DNA of 7,096 bases from Betaproteobacteria bacterium (GCA_025354965.1 JANXLW010000303.1:1-7096), one strand, 5' to 3'. Shown: positions 1-6,985, numbered from the stretch's first letter. Numbers and translations are program-made. Notes: generated from the letters alone by a model not told the origin.

Positions 1-887
1 AACGGGTAGACGGCAAAAAGTAGCGCCGTGACGAGCATGGCAGTGGTGACGACAACCCACTCCCGCAGGCGCGACGCAAAGGCCGGCAGCGCCACCCGGA
101 CCAGCGTGGCTGCGATTGCAAATGAGCCCAGAATCGTCCCAATTACTGAAGCGCTAAAACCGCGCTCATGCCCCAGCACCGGCACCACAAAGGTATGCAC
201 ATCCCAGCATGAAGACAACAACCAGTTCACCAGCATCAATCGGCGCATCATGGGTTCGCGCAGCAAATCCCATGCCTTGCCAGACACCACTCCAGGATGA
301 CTGACTACGGGTGGCAGTTCAACTGCAAGACGCACCCAAAGCCAGCTTGCCAGGGGCAATATCGCCATTAACAAAAAGGCAGCACGAAAGCCGCTGTAGT
401 CGATCAACAAACCAGCCGTCAGAGGTCCAACAAAATTGGAAACTGCCGGACCGATGGCCAGCCAGCTGAACACCTGCTTTAGCTCGGTTGAATCGTGCGC
501 CGCACGCCCGACGTGCCGCTGCAAAGAGATGGACGCCACGCCGGTTGCCCCTCCCGTCATCAAGGCACTCAGGCAAAGTATCGGGAAGACCGGAAAGGCC
601 GCCGCCAAAGCGGCACCGATTGACGCCGCCACAACACAAAAACCGACCGGGCGCTTCAGACCCTGTCGGTCCGCATAGCGACCTGCCGGCAAGGCCAAAA
701 AAACCTGCGTCAGAGCAAACAGGGCCAGCAAAAACCCCACCGCCAGTGCACTGAATCCCTCGCGCAATGCCAACAAGGGTGCCGCCATACGCATGCCAGC
801 CATACAGGCGTGCAGGCAAATCTGCCCTGCAATCAGACGCGCCAGCGCAAAGCGCGGAGCTTGGCTATGTTCCTGCGTGATGCTCAC
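1..887 (-). CDS. Major facilitator superfamily transporter, C-terminus cut by window edge
   Basis: This is an inner-membrane secondary transporter of the major facilitator family; the substrate cannot be told. The frame is open from a GTG at 887 to the window edge (295 complete codons, last at 3-5) with no stop, so roughly the last quarter of a usual 400-residue protein is missing. Hydrophobic segments alternate with short loops: about residues 14-35, 46-68, 81-100, 102-122, 139-162 and 168-186, then a polar central loop (about 190-215) and further helices. Residues 69-80 (GRYADRQGLKRP) match the MFS motif A loop between helices 2 and 3. Residues 146-163 (GPAVSNFVGPLTAGLLID) resemble motif C, which is commoner in proton-coupled exporters, so efflux is an inference. 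The GTG start overlaps the rmuC stop as GTGA, which implies translational coupling. An earlier start is unlikely, because it would lie inside rmuC. Confidence 0.9.
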   Translation of the reverse strand, partial: MSITQEHSQAPRFALARLIAGQICLHACMAGMRMAAPLLALREGFSALAVGFLLALFALTQVFLALPAGRYADRQGLKRPVGFCVVAASIGAALAAAFPVFPILCLSALMTGGATGVASISLQRHVGRAAHDSTELKQVFSWLAIGPAVSNFVGPLTAGLLIDYSGFRAAFLLMAILPLASWLWVRLAVELPPVVSHPGVVSGKAWDLLREPMMRRLMLVNWLLSSCWDVHTFVVPVLGHERGFSASVIGTILGSFAIAATLVRVALPAFASRLREWVVVTTAMLVTALLFAVYP

Positions 888-2269
888 GCCTGCTCGGCTT
901 CCGCATCATTGTCGAAGTCTCTGTCCATCGGAATCAGTGCCAACACTTGAGTCTCCGGCAGGGCCTCAACTTTTTTCAGTGCCCGTCCCATGGCGCGGCT
1001 TCGAGTCTCGGCACCGTCCAGTGTTTTCAGCACGGTCTCGGTCTGCGACTTGACTTTGGCCAACACATCACCAAACTTGCCAAACTCTGTTTTGACCGCC
1101 CCCAGAACCTGCCAAACCTCACTTGATCGCTTTTCCAGCGCCAGCGTGCGAAAGCCCATCTGCAGCGAGCTCAGCATGGCCAACAGCGTGGTCGGTCCGG
1201 CCAGGGTAATGCGGTGCTCTCGCTGCAAAGCCTGCATCAAGCCTGGGCGGCGCAACACCTCGGCATACAAACCTTCGGTCGGTAAAAAAAGAATGGCGAA
1301 ATCGGTGGTGTACGGCGGCTCCACATATTTATCCGCAATGGATCTGGCCTCCAACCTGATTCGCAGTTCCAGCGCCTTGCCAGCGGCCTCCGCTGCCACC
1401 ACGTCTGCCCGACCCTGTGCGTCCAGCAGACGCTCATAATCTTCGTTCGGAAATTTCGCATCAATCGGCAACCACAGCGGCTCACCGTGCTCGGATTTAC
1501 CGGGAAGTTTGATGGCGAAGTCCACTACATTCTTGTTACCGGGGCGAGTCGCCACTTGAGCCGCGTACTGGTCGGCCACCAACACCTGCTCCAGCAAAGA
1601 GGCCAGTTGGGCCTCACCAAAAATGCCACGGGTTTTGACGTTGGTCAGCAAATGTTTGAGGTCCCCCACACCTTGCGCCAAAGTCTGCATTTCACCCAAG
1701 CCCTTATGCACCTGCTCCAGCCGATCAGCCACTTGCTTAAAGCTTTCACCCAGGCGCGCTTGCAGTGTGGTCTGTAGCTTTTCGTCCACGGTGGCGCGCA
1801 TTTCATCGAGCTTGGCAGCATTGGTGACCTGCAATTGGGCCAGTTGTGCTTCCAGTGTTTGCCGCACTTCCATCATGCGCCGGGCGTTCGATTCACTCAA
1901 GGACTGCAACTGCAGCGTCAAGGTATCGGACAGCGTCTTTTGCAAAAGTCCTAGCTGTTGTCCAAAGGCATCGATCTGGCTGTTTTGGGTGCGTGTACCT
2001 TCAGCCCCCTGTTGCACCAGCGACTGCTGAAAAGTGGCCAGGTTGTGTGTCATTTCCTGACGTCCGGCGCGCAATGCTTCACTGATTTCACGCCGCAATT
2101 CGCGCTCCAGTCGCTCGCTACTGTTCAACACAGCCGCGAGCATTTCAGTCTTGCTCTGTGCCAGCGCCAGCGGCACTGCCGTATCCGGGCGACTGCGTGC
2201 CAGCCACAGCAATAGCAAACCATTTATTACGGCAAGCGCCAATACACACCATAACAAAATATCATTCAA
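884..2269 (-). CDS. rmuC: RmuC family protein, putative membrane-anchored nuclease (DNA recombination protein)
   Basis: RmuC proteins limit inversions at short inverted repeats in E. coli and carry a PD-(D/E)XK-like nuclease core; the exact biochemical activity is not established. With the start used here the protein has 461 residues. An N-terminal membrane helix lies at about 3-23. A long coiled coil rich in Gln, Leu and Glu follows, to about 210. The conserved core starts near 212 (KTRGIFGEAQLASLLEQVL). It contains VVDFAIKLPG (248-257), the hallmark LPIDAKFP (267-274), FLPTEGLYAEV (328-338) and a helical block at 358-380 beginning GPTTLLAMLSSLQMG. The frame is also open back to a TTG at 2353, but that extension would translate the dctP terminator hairpin. 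The TTG at 2269 has AGGAGG eight bases upstream and puts the membrane helix at the extreme N-terminus, as usual for the family. The downstream transporter gene overlaps it by four bases. Confidence 0.93.
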   Translation of the reverse strand: MNDILLWCVLALAVINGLLLLWLARSRPDTAVPLALAQSKTEMLAAVLNSSERLERELRREISEALRAGRQEMTHNLATFQQSLVQQGAEGTRTQNSQIDAFGQQLGLLQKTLSDTLTLQLQSLSESNARRMMEVRQTLEAQLAQLQVTNAAKLDEMRATVDEKLQTTLQARLGESFKQVADRLEQVHKGLGEMQTLAQGVGDLKHLLTNVKTRGIFGEAQLASLLEQVLVADQYAAQVATRPGNKNVVDFAIKLPGKSEHGEPLWLPIDAKFPNEDYERLLDAQGRADVVAAEAAGKALELRIRLEARSIADKYVEPPYTTDFAILFLPTEGLYAEVLRRPGLMQALQREHRITLAGPTTLLAMLSSLQMGFRTLALEKRSSEVWQVLGAVKTEFGKFGDVLAKVKSQTETVLKTLDGAETRSRAMGRALKKVEALPETQVLALIPMDRDFDNDAEAEQA

Positions 2270-2277
2270 ACTGGTTT

Positions 2278-2283
2278 CCTCCT
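2278..2283 (-). promoter_or_regulatory. Shine-Dalgarno site that fixes the rmuC start
   Basis: The minus strand reads AGGAGG here, a perfect anti-16S match, with eight bases to the in-frame TTG at 2269-2267. It supports this rare start codon over the far-upstream TTG at 2353, which directly follows the dctP stop and has no comparable ribosome site. An ATG overlapping the TTG in the +1 frame meets a stop after about a dozen codons and is not used. Confidence 0.8.
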
Positions 2284-2300
2284 GACCCCTATTGTTGTCC

Positions 2301-2329
2301 AAAAAAAAGCCTCGCAGAGCGAGGCTTTT
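2301..2329 (-). terminator. Intrinsic terminator after dctP
   Basis: A perfect 10-bp inverted repeat has arms at 2305-2314 and 2320-2329, with the plus-strand left arm aaaagcctcg and a 5-base loop. Read on the minus strand, the GC-rich hairpin is followed by an uninterrupted run of eight T (including the arm's own Ts), the classic Rho-independent form. It begins 24 bases after the dctP stop. On the plus strand only four Ts follow the stem, so it is mainly directed at minus-strand transcription. It also lies only 17 bases before the rmuC ribosome site. Confidence 0.93.
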
Positions 2330-2353
2330 CAACGAAATAGCAGTGTCGACCAA

Positions 2354-3439
2354 TTACAGTTTCTGCATAGCCATGAAGGAATCGAAACGACTTTCGGCAA
2401 AACGGAACCACGCCACCTGATCACGCTGGAAGGCGCGCAGATCCGCGTAAATCTTTTTCCACTCGGGGCTCTTGCTGTCGTTCTCGGCAAACACTTCCAT
2501 GGACGCCTTGTACGAAGCGTCCAGCACAGCCTGCGAGAAAGGCAGAACCTTGGTCTTGGCTGCCACTAATTGCTTCAACGCGTTGGGGTTCAGCGCATCG
2601 TACTTGGCAAGCATGTCCATACTGGCCAACGCTGAAGCCGCCTCAATGATTGCCCTGTACTCGGCAGACAAGCCATCAAACGCTTTTTGGTTGATGAAAA
2701 AGTCCACCTCCGGACCACCTTCCCACCAGCCTGGATAATAGTAGAAAGGTGCCACTTTGTTAAAGCCGAGCTTCTGGTCGTCGTAGGGGCCCACCCACTC
2801 TGCTGCATCGATCGGTCCCTTTTCCAGCGCCTGGTAAATTTCTCCGCCCGGAATGCTCTGCGGAACGGCACCCAGCTTCTGCATGACCTGGCCCACCAGG
2901 CCGCCGCCCAGGCGCATTTTCAAACCCTTGAAATCAGCAACCGACTTGATTTCCTTGCGGAACCAGCCACCCATTTGCGTGCCGGTATTGCCACCCGCAA
3001 AGCTGATCATGTTGTAGCTTGCATAGAACTCGTTCATCAGCTTACGGCCATTGCCATGCATCATCCAGGCATTCATCTGACGCGCATTCAGGCCAAACGG
3101 GATCGCCGAGCCCAGCGCAAACGCCTGATTTTTACCGTAGAAATAGTAGGGCACCGTGTGACACATTTCGACAGTGGCGTTCTGCACGCCGTCCACCACA
3201 CCAAACGGCGGCAACAACTCGCCACCTGCATGCACCGAAATCTCGAACTTGCCACCGGACATTGCCTTGACCGCCTTGGCGAACACCTCACCACCACCAT
3301 AAATAGTATCCAGTGATTTCGGAAAGCTCGATGCCATGCGCCAGCGGATGGCCGCACCTTGAGCATGCACTGCTGGCGCAGCGCCGGCGGCTAATACGCC
3401 GGCGATACCAGCGTTTTTAATGAGGGAACGACGATCCAT
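2354..3439 (-). CDS. dctP: TRAP transporter periplasmic solute-binding protein, DctP/TakP type
   Basis: This is the periplasmic receptor of a tripartite ATP-independent transporter. It binds an organic acid and delivers it to a DctQ/DctM membrane pair. The 361-residue length is typical. The N-terminus (MDRRSLIKNAGIAGVLAAGA) has a twin-arginine-like pattern and a hydrophobic core, with likely cleavage after VHA at 26. The mature protein resembles TakP, the 2-oxo acid binder of Rhodobacter: SSFPKSLDTIYGG (37-49), NTGTQMGGWFRKEI (151-164), KGLKMRLGG (171-179), EWVGPYDD (214-221) and YYYPGWWEGGP (233-243). In DctP proteins the conserved Arg (here R176) clamps the substrate carboxylate. In TakP the Gln and Glu-Trp region (here about Q155 and E214-W215) lies at the ligand/sodium site; this assignment is from memory of the family. 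A pyruvate or other 2-oxo acid ligand is therefore inferred. The ATG has AGGAG eight bases upstream. No dctQ or dctM lies in the window. It probably forms its own transcript, closed by the hairpin at 2301-2329. Confidence 0.93.
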   Translation of the reverse strand: MDRRSLIKNAGIAGVLAAGAAPAVHAQGAAIRWRMASSFPKSLDTIYGGGEVFAKAVKAMSGGKFEISVHAGGELLPPFGVVDGVQNATVEMCHTVPYYFYGKNQAFALGSAIPFGLNARQMNAWMMHGNGRKLMNEFYASYNMISFAGGNTGTQMGGWFRKEIKSVADFKGLKMRLGGGLVGQVMQKLGAVPQSIPGGEIYQALEKGPIDAAEWVGPYDDQKLGFNKVAPFYYYPGWWEGGPEVDFFINQKAFDGLSAEYRAIIEAASALASMDMLAKYDALNPNALKQLVAAKTKVLPFSQAVLDASYKASMEVFAENDSKSPEWKKIYADLRAFQRDQVAWFRFAESRFDSFMAMQKL

Positions 3440-3445
3440 GTGGTT

Positions 3446-3458
3446 AACTCCTGGAGTT
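3446..3458. repeat. 13-bp palindrome containing the dctP ribosome binding site
   Basis: The sequence aactcctggagtt is perfectly symmetric around one central base (6-bp arms). Its minus-strand reading contains the AGGAG Shine-Dalgarno of dctP (3448-3452), eight bases from the ATG at 3439. A one-base loop cannot fold as a full hairpin, so if the symmetry matters it is more likely a protein site than an RNA switch. It may be chance. Confidence 0.5.
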
Positions 3459-3476
3459 GTTTATTGAATATCTCGT

Positions 3477-3492
3477 CATGCAAACCAGCATG
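3477..3492. repeat. Operator-like inverted repeat in the dctP leader
   Basis: The arms catgc (3477-3481) and gcatg (3488-3492) are perfectly complementary, with a 6-base spacer. The repeat lies 38-53 bases upstream of the dctP ATG and downstream of a possible -10 element. This is a plausible position for a repressor site, but the arms are short and no regulator gene is adjacent. Confidence 0.3.
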
Positions 3493-3518
3493 GCGACGAC
3501 CCATTACAGTCAGCCGAC

Positions 3519-3524
3519 ATTGTA
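3519..3524 (-). promoter_or_regulatory. Possible -10 element for dctP
   Basis: The minus strand reads TACAAT, one mismatch from the sigma-70 consensus, 79 bases upstream of the dctP ATG in the only gap before that gene. No good -35 hexamer is seen 16-18 bases further upstream. The call rests on position and this one hexamer. Confidence 0.3.
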
Positions 3525-3582
3525 GAACCTGCACAACAAGCACGGACGGGGTTTTCCCTTGCGGGGCGAACCGCCTAGCGGC

Positions 3583-5481
3583 TTAGGCTACTACTTTTAG
3601 CGCGGGACGGCCGGACTCCAGCAGCGGCGCAAACCGCTGGACAACAGCGGCTTGAATTCCAGCAGCATCAAGACCCTGCAATGCCAATAACTTCGCCGGG
3701 TCCCCATGTTCAATGAACTCATCGCGCAGGCCCAGTTGCAGCAGTGGCTTGACAACTCCGGCCGCCTGCAGCGCTTCGCCTACTGCGCTGCCGGCACCCC
3801 CCATGACGGCCCCTTCCTCCACCGTGACCAGGCCATCGTGCGCGCTAGCCACTTGGAGTAGCAACGCCACGTCCAGCGGCTTGGCCCATCGCATATTGAC
3901 CACCGTCATATTGAGCGCCTGCGCCGCCTCCAGCGCCGGGTACAGCAGCGTACCAAACGCCAGAATGGCAACACCTTTGCCCTGGTGCCTGATTTGCGCC
4001 CTGCCAAAGGGAAGTGCTTCCAGGCTGCTCTGCATCGCCACGCCTGCTCCTGCTCCACGCGGGTACCGCACCGCTACCGGATGATCCTGCGCAAAAGCGG
4101 TTGAGAGCAACTGGCGACACTCGTTTTCGTCCGCCGGACAGGCCACGCTGATGTTGGGGATGCAGCGCAGGTAAGGAATATCGTAGGCACCGGCATGGGT
4201 GGCACCGTCGGCACCCACCAGCCCGGCGCGGTCCAACGCAAACACGACCGGAAGATTTTGAATGGCGACATCGTGGATCAACTGGTCATAGGCCCGTTGC
4301 AAAAAAGTGGAGTAAATCGCCACCACCGGTTTCAGGCCTTCGCAGGCCAGACCGGCGGCAAAGGTCACAGCGTGCTGCTCGGCAATGCCGACGTCAAAAA
4401 ATCGCAACGGAAAGCGCTTTTCAAACTCGACCATGCCAGAGCCCTCACGCATGGCAGGGGTGATGGCCACCAGACGTGTGTCACGCGCTGCCATGTCGCA
4501 CAGCCACTGGCCAAACACCTGGGTGAAAGTCAGTTTGGACGGCATGCTGGGGGTTTGCAAACCAATCGCGGGATCAAATTTACCCGGACCGTGGTAGGCC
4601 ACCGGATCGGCTTCGGCCAGCTTGTAGCCCTGCCCCTTTTTCGTGACGACGTGTAAAAACTGCGGGCCGGTCAGTTGTTTGATGTTTTCCAGCGTAGGAA
4701 TCAGGGAGTCCAGGTCGTGTCCGTCGATCGGCCCTATGTAGTTGAAGCCGAATTTCTCGAACAACGTGGCAGGCACCACCATGCCTTTGGCAGTTTCCTC
4801 CAGGCGCTTGGCCAACTCAAACAAGGGCGGCGCGCCTTTCAGCACTGTTTTACCTGCGTTCTTTGCAGCCGCATAAAATTGTCCACTCATGAGCTTCGCC
4901 AAATAGCGGTTCAGAGCGCCCACCGGTGGACTGATGCTCATGTCGTTGTCGTTCAGGATGACCAGCAGATTGCACTCGGCCACACCAGCGTTGTTGAGCG
5001 CTTCGAAGGCCATGCCCGCTGTCAGTGCACCGTCTCCTATGACCGCAATGGTGCGGCGTACTTCACTCTTGATTTTGGCTGCCAGTGCCATACCCAGTGC
5101 AGCCGAGATGGAAGTACTGGAGTGCGCCGTTCCAAAAGTGTCAAAAACACTCTCGGCGCGTTGCGGAAAACCACTCAGACCACCATGTTGTCGCAGCGAA
5201 GCCATGCGCTCACGCCGGCCGGTCAGGATTTTGTGCGGGTAAGTCTGGTGACCTACATCCCACACCACGCGGTCATGCGGTGTATTGAATACATAGTGCA
5301 GGGCGACGGTAAGTTCTACCGTGCCAAGATTGGAGCTAAGGTGCCCGCCGGTTTTCGAGACACTGCTGAGGACATAAGCCCGCAGTTCCGCTGCCAACAC
5401 ATCCAGCTGCGTGCGTTGCAGCAACCGCAGATCAGCTGGATCATTGATATTTTGCAACAGGGGGTACAACTTGTTCGTCAT
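3583..5481 (-). CDS. dxs: 1-deoxy-D-xylulose-5-phosphate synthase
   Basis: This thiamine-diphosphate enzyme condenses pyruvate with glyceraldehyde 3-phosphate, the committed entry to the MEP isoprenoid pathway; the product also feeds thiamine and pyridoxal synthesis. The length of 632 residues is close to the E. coli enzyme. Visible motifs are SKTGGHLSSNLGTVELTVAL (42-61, with H47), DVGHQTYPHKILTGRR (75-90), the cofactor motif GDGA (149-152) to NDN (177-179), and GIAEQHAVTFAAG (365-377). The catalytic Glu is E368. DRAG (417-420) and RYPRG (472-476) carry the phosphate-binding arginines. No key residue is missing. The stop is TAA. The ATG at 5481 has only a weak purine stretch upstream and no clear Shine-Dalgarno, but the N-terminus matches the family. 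The gene follows ispA after 87 bases and is probably co-transcribed with xseB-ispA. No convincing intrinsic terminator follows: the short GC stems after the stop have no T run. Confidence 0.98.
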   Translation of the reverse strand: MTNKLYPLLQNINDPADLRLLQRTQLDVLAAELRAYVLSSVSKTGGHLSSNLGTVELTVALHYVFNTPHDRVVWDVGHQTYPHKILTGRRERMASLRQHGGLSGFPQRAESVFDTFGTAHSSTSISAALGMALAAKIKSEVRRTIAVIGDGALTAGMAFEALNNAGVAECNLLVILNDNDMSISPPVGALNRYLAKLMSGQFYAAAKNAGKTVLKGAPPLFELAKRLEETAKGMVVPATLFEKFGFNYIGPIDGHDLDSLIPTLENIKQLTGPQFLHVVTKKGQGYKLAEADPVAYHGPGKFDPAIGLQTPSMPSKLTFTQVFGQWLCDMAARDTRLVAITPAMREGSGMVEFEKRFPLRFFDVGIAEQHAVTFAAGLACEGLKPVVAIYSTFLQRAYDQLIHDVAIQNLPVVFALDRAGLVGADGATHAGAYDIPYLRCIPNISVACPADENECRQLLSTAFAQDHPVAVRYPRGAGAGVAMQSSLEALPFGRAQIRHQGKGVAILAFGTLLYPALEAAQALNMTVVNMRWAKPLDVALLLQVASAHDGLVTVEEGAVMGGAGSAVGEALQAAGVVKPLLQLGLRDEFIEHGDPAKLLALQGLDAAGIQAAVVQRFAPLLESGRPALKVVA

Positions 5482-5568
5482 ATGCTTTGTCTATCGGCAA
5501 ACAGCACCCGTAAAAACAGGAGCGGCAAGCCACTTTCCCTTACATTCCTCATTATCCAACAGTCCCAA

Positions 5569-6546
5569 TTAGCAAACGCGGTTCACCACCATGTTGGCCA
5601 GGCCTGCCAGCGCCTGGGTATTGCGCAATCCACTTTGTGCCAGCGCTGCCAGCGCCTGTTTCAACAACTCCTTGGCATACTCTTTCGATCGTTCCAGGCC
5701 TAGCACGGATACATAGGTCGGCTTGTCATGGCTGGCATCCTTACCGGCAGTCTTACCCAGTGTGGCCGAGTCAGATGTGACGTCAAGTACGTCGTCAACT
5801 ACTTGAAACGCCAATCCAATGGCGGCGCCATAACATTCGAGCGCCACCAAAGCCACTTCGGTCAGATCACCAAACGAAGCTCCCATCATCACACTGGCCT
5901 GCAACAAGGCACCGGTTTTGAGGCGGTGCATCTCCCGCAATTGGCTTTCGCTCAGTACCGCACCCACACTCGCCAGATCAATCGCCTGTCCGCCTGCCAT
6001 GCCGGCACTGCCGGCGGCTCGCGCCAGCAGGCGACACAAGTGGGCCTGTTGCTCGGCCAGCATTCCGGTATCGGGGGTCAACAGCTCAAAAGCCATAGCC
6101 TGCAGCGCATCGCCAGCCAACAGGGCACTGGCCTCGCCAAACTTTACGTGGACTGTGGGTTTGCCGCGGCGCAGCACGTCGTTGTCCATGCACGGCAGGT
6201 CGTCGTGCACCAGCGAATAGGCGTGAATCAGCTCCACGGCGCAGGCCGCGCGCAATGCGACTTCGTGGCCGGCAGATTCTGCTTGCGTATCGGGATTAGC
6301 CGGATCTGGCCCGTTACCGTCTACCGCCTCCCGTGTCGCCAAAACCAGCAAGGGACGCAGCCGCTTGCCGCCATCGAGTACCGCGTATCGCATGGCTTCG
6401 ACCAACTCGGCAGGGGCTCTGTGATCGCCATCGAAAGGTGTTTGGGCGTTGACCCAGCGCTCAAGGGCACGCTCAATGCTATCCAGATGCCTGGCGCTCC
6501 ACAGCCCCAGGTCAAAAGCGCTGTCGATCTTCACTCTGGTGTCCAC
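5569..6546 (-). CDS. ispA: (2E,6E)-Farnesyl diphosphate synthase
   Basis: This cytosolic short-chain prenyltransferase builds farnesyl diphosphate (C15) from isopentenyl and dimethylallyl/geranyl diphosphate for quinones and undecaprenyl lipid. The length is 325 residues with this start. The first Asp-rich motif is DDLPCMD (115-121), with the two-residue insertion typical of bacterial type II FPP synthases. The second is DDVLD (251-255), in FQVVDDVLDVTSD. GGKRLRP (59-65) binds diphosphate. HAYSLVHDD places Tyr110 five residues before the first motif, as in IspA, which supports a C15 product. The start is GTG at 6546, overlapping the xseB end by 16 bases, with AAGGGG ten bases upstream. A second in-frame GTG at 6534 would overlap the xseB stop as GTGA and is possible. 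Either way the gene is tightly coupled to xseB. The stop is TAA. Confidence 0.97.
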   Translation of the reverse strand: MDTRVKIDSAFDLGLWSARHLDSIERALERWVNAQTPFDGDHRAPAELVEAMRYAVLDGGKRLRPLLVLATREAVDGNGPDPANPDTQAESAGHEVALRAACAVELIHAYSLVHDDLPCMDNDVLRRGKPTVHVKFGEASALLAGDALQAMAFELLTPDTGMLAEQQAHLCRLLARAAGSAGMAGGQAIDLASVGAVLSESQLREMHRLKTGALLQASVMMGASFGDLTEVALVALECYGAAIGLAFQVVDDVLDVTSDSATLGKTAGKDASHDKPTYVSVLGLERSKEYAKELLKQALAALAQSGLRNTQALAGLANMVVNRVC

Positions 6547-6767
6547 GCTTTTAGTTCCCCTTGATCAAGTACCTTGATCTGCGCCTCAACTGCCTCAAGC
6601 CGGTCACGACAGAATTTGAGCAATTCAGCGCCGCGTTGATATTGGGTCAGCAGTTGCTCCAGCGGCATATCGCCAGACTCCAGTTGGGCCACCAGTTGCT
6701 CCAACTCTTTCAGGGCATCCTCATAACTGGTTGGGTTGGGTAAAACATGTCTGGAGGCAGCGGCCAT
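6531..6767 (-). CDS. xseB: Exodeoxyribonuclease VII small subunit
   Basis: This is the small subunit of exonuclease VII, which with several XseB copies per XseA chain degrades single-stranded DNA from both ends. The 78-residue length is normal. The family core spans residues 14-64: SYEDALKELEQLVAQLESGD, then MPLEQLLTQYQRGAELLKFC, then RDRLEAVEAQI. It forms the expected two-helix, coiled-coil hairpin. Residues 1-13 are a variable tail. ATG at 6767 is the first usual start after an in-frame stop, and its ribosome site is weak. The large-subunit gene xseA is not in the window, which is common. xseB heads the xseB-ispA-dxs order conserved across proteobacteria, and its end overlaps ispA. Confidence 0.95.
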   Translation of the reverse strand: MAAASRHVLPNPTSYEDALKELEQLVAQLESGDMPLEQLLTQYQRGAELLKFCRDRLEAVEAQIKVLDQGELKAWTPE

Positions 6768-6799
6768 AGGGCAAGGAATTCCATGTAACAGAATGGCCT

Positions 6800-6830
6800 A
6801 TTTTAGGCGACACCTCAAGAAGCGTCGCAA
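6800..6830 (-). promoter_or_regulatory. Candidate promoter of the xseB-ispA-dxs operon
   Basis: The minus strand has TTGCGA (6830-6825) as a -35 with four of six consensus bases, and TAAAAT (6805-6800) as a -10 with five of six. They are separated by 19 bases, longer than the preferred 17. Transcription would start about 25 bases before the xseB ATG. This is the best sigma-70-like pair that I could find upstream of the operon. Confidence 0.4.
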
Positions 6831-6977
6831 CCGGCAGGCAATAGCTCCGTGCCTTCACACTCAATCGGCGATTCTCTCTCCAAAGCTGGGACCGACAGGT
6901 ACAATCCGGCTTCTTTGCTCCGGTCTTGGCCGACTCCGTTGTATTGTGCACACGCGCATCTCCTGCTGGGTAACTTT

Positions 6978-6985
6978 AGGTCAGG
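6978..6985 (+). promoter_or_regulatory. Shine-Dalgarno of the right-edge gene
   Basis: The stretch aggtcagg holds two AGG cores. The second (6983-6985) ends six bases before the GTG at 6992. This supports a GTG start for the partial gene that follows. Confidence 0.55.

Noticed and set aside
319..819. Minus-strand open frame of 166 codons within the transporter
   Set aside because: Its Gly/Cys/Arg-rich translation is an out-of-frame reading of the MFS gene, whose true frame carries motif A and membrane helices.
2687..3316. Plus-strand open frame of 209 codons opposite dctP
   Set aside because: It is antisense to a strongly conserved TRAP receptor gene and its translation matches no family I know.
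3541..3582. GC-rich short stems after the dxs stop as a possible terminator
   Set aside because: The stems are only 4-6 bp and no T run follows on the minus strand, so an intrinsic terminator is not supported.
4675..5703. Long plus-strand open frame (342 codons) opposite dxs and the ispA end
   Set aside because: It lies antisense to the clearly real dxs coding sequence, runs across the dxs-ispA gap, and its protein has no recognisable domain. Such frames are common opposite GC-rich genes.
5728..6564. Plus-strand open frame of 278 codons opposite ispA
   Set aside because: It mirrors ispA almost completely, its Gln/His/Arg-rich translation is typical of an antisense shadow, and it has no plausible ribosome site or domain.
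6559..6579. Direct repeat ccttgatc twice, 13 bases apart, with a ttgatcaa palindrome
   Set aside because: It falls inside the xseB coding end (IKVLDQGEL) and is explained by codons for that peptide; no further copies were seen.
6721..6951. Minus-strand open frame of 76 codons upstream of and overlapping xseB
   Set aside because: It has no ribosome site or recognisable protein, overlaps the xseB start in another frame, and fills the region where the operon promoter is expected.
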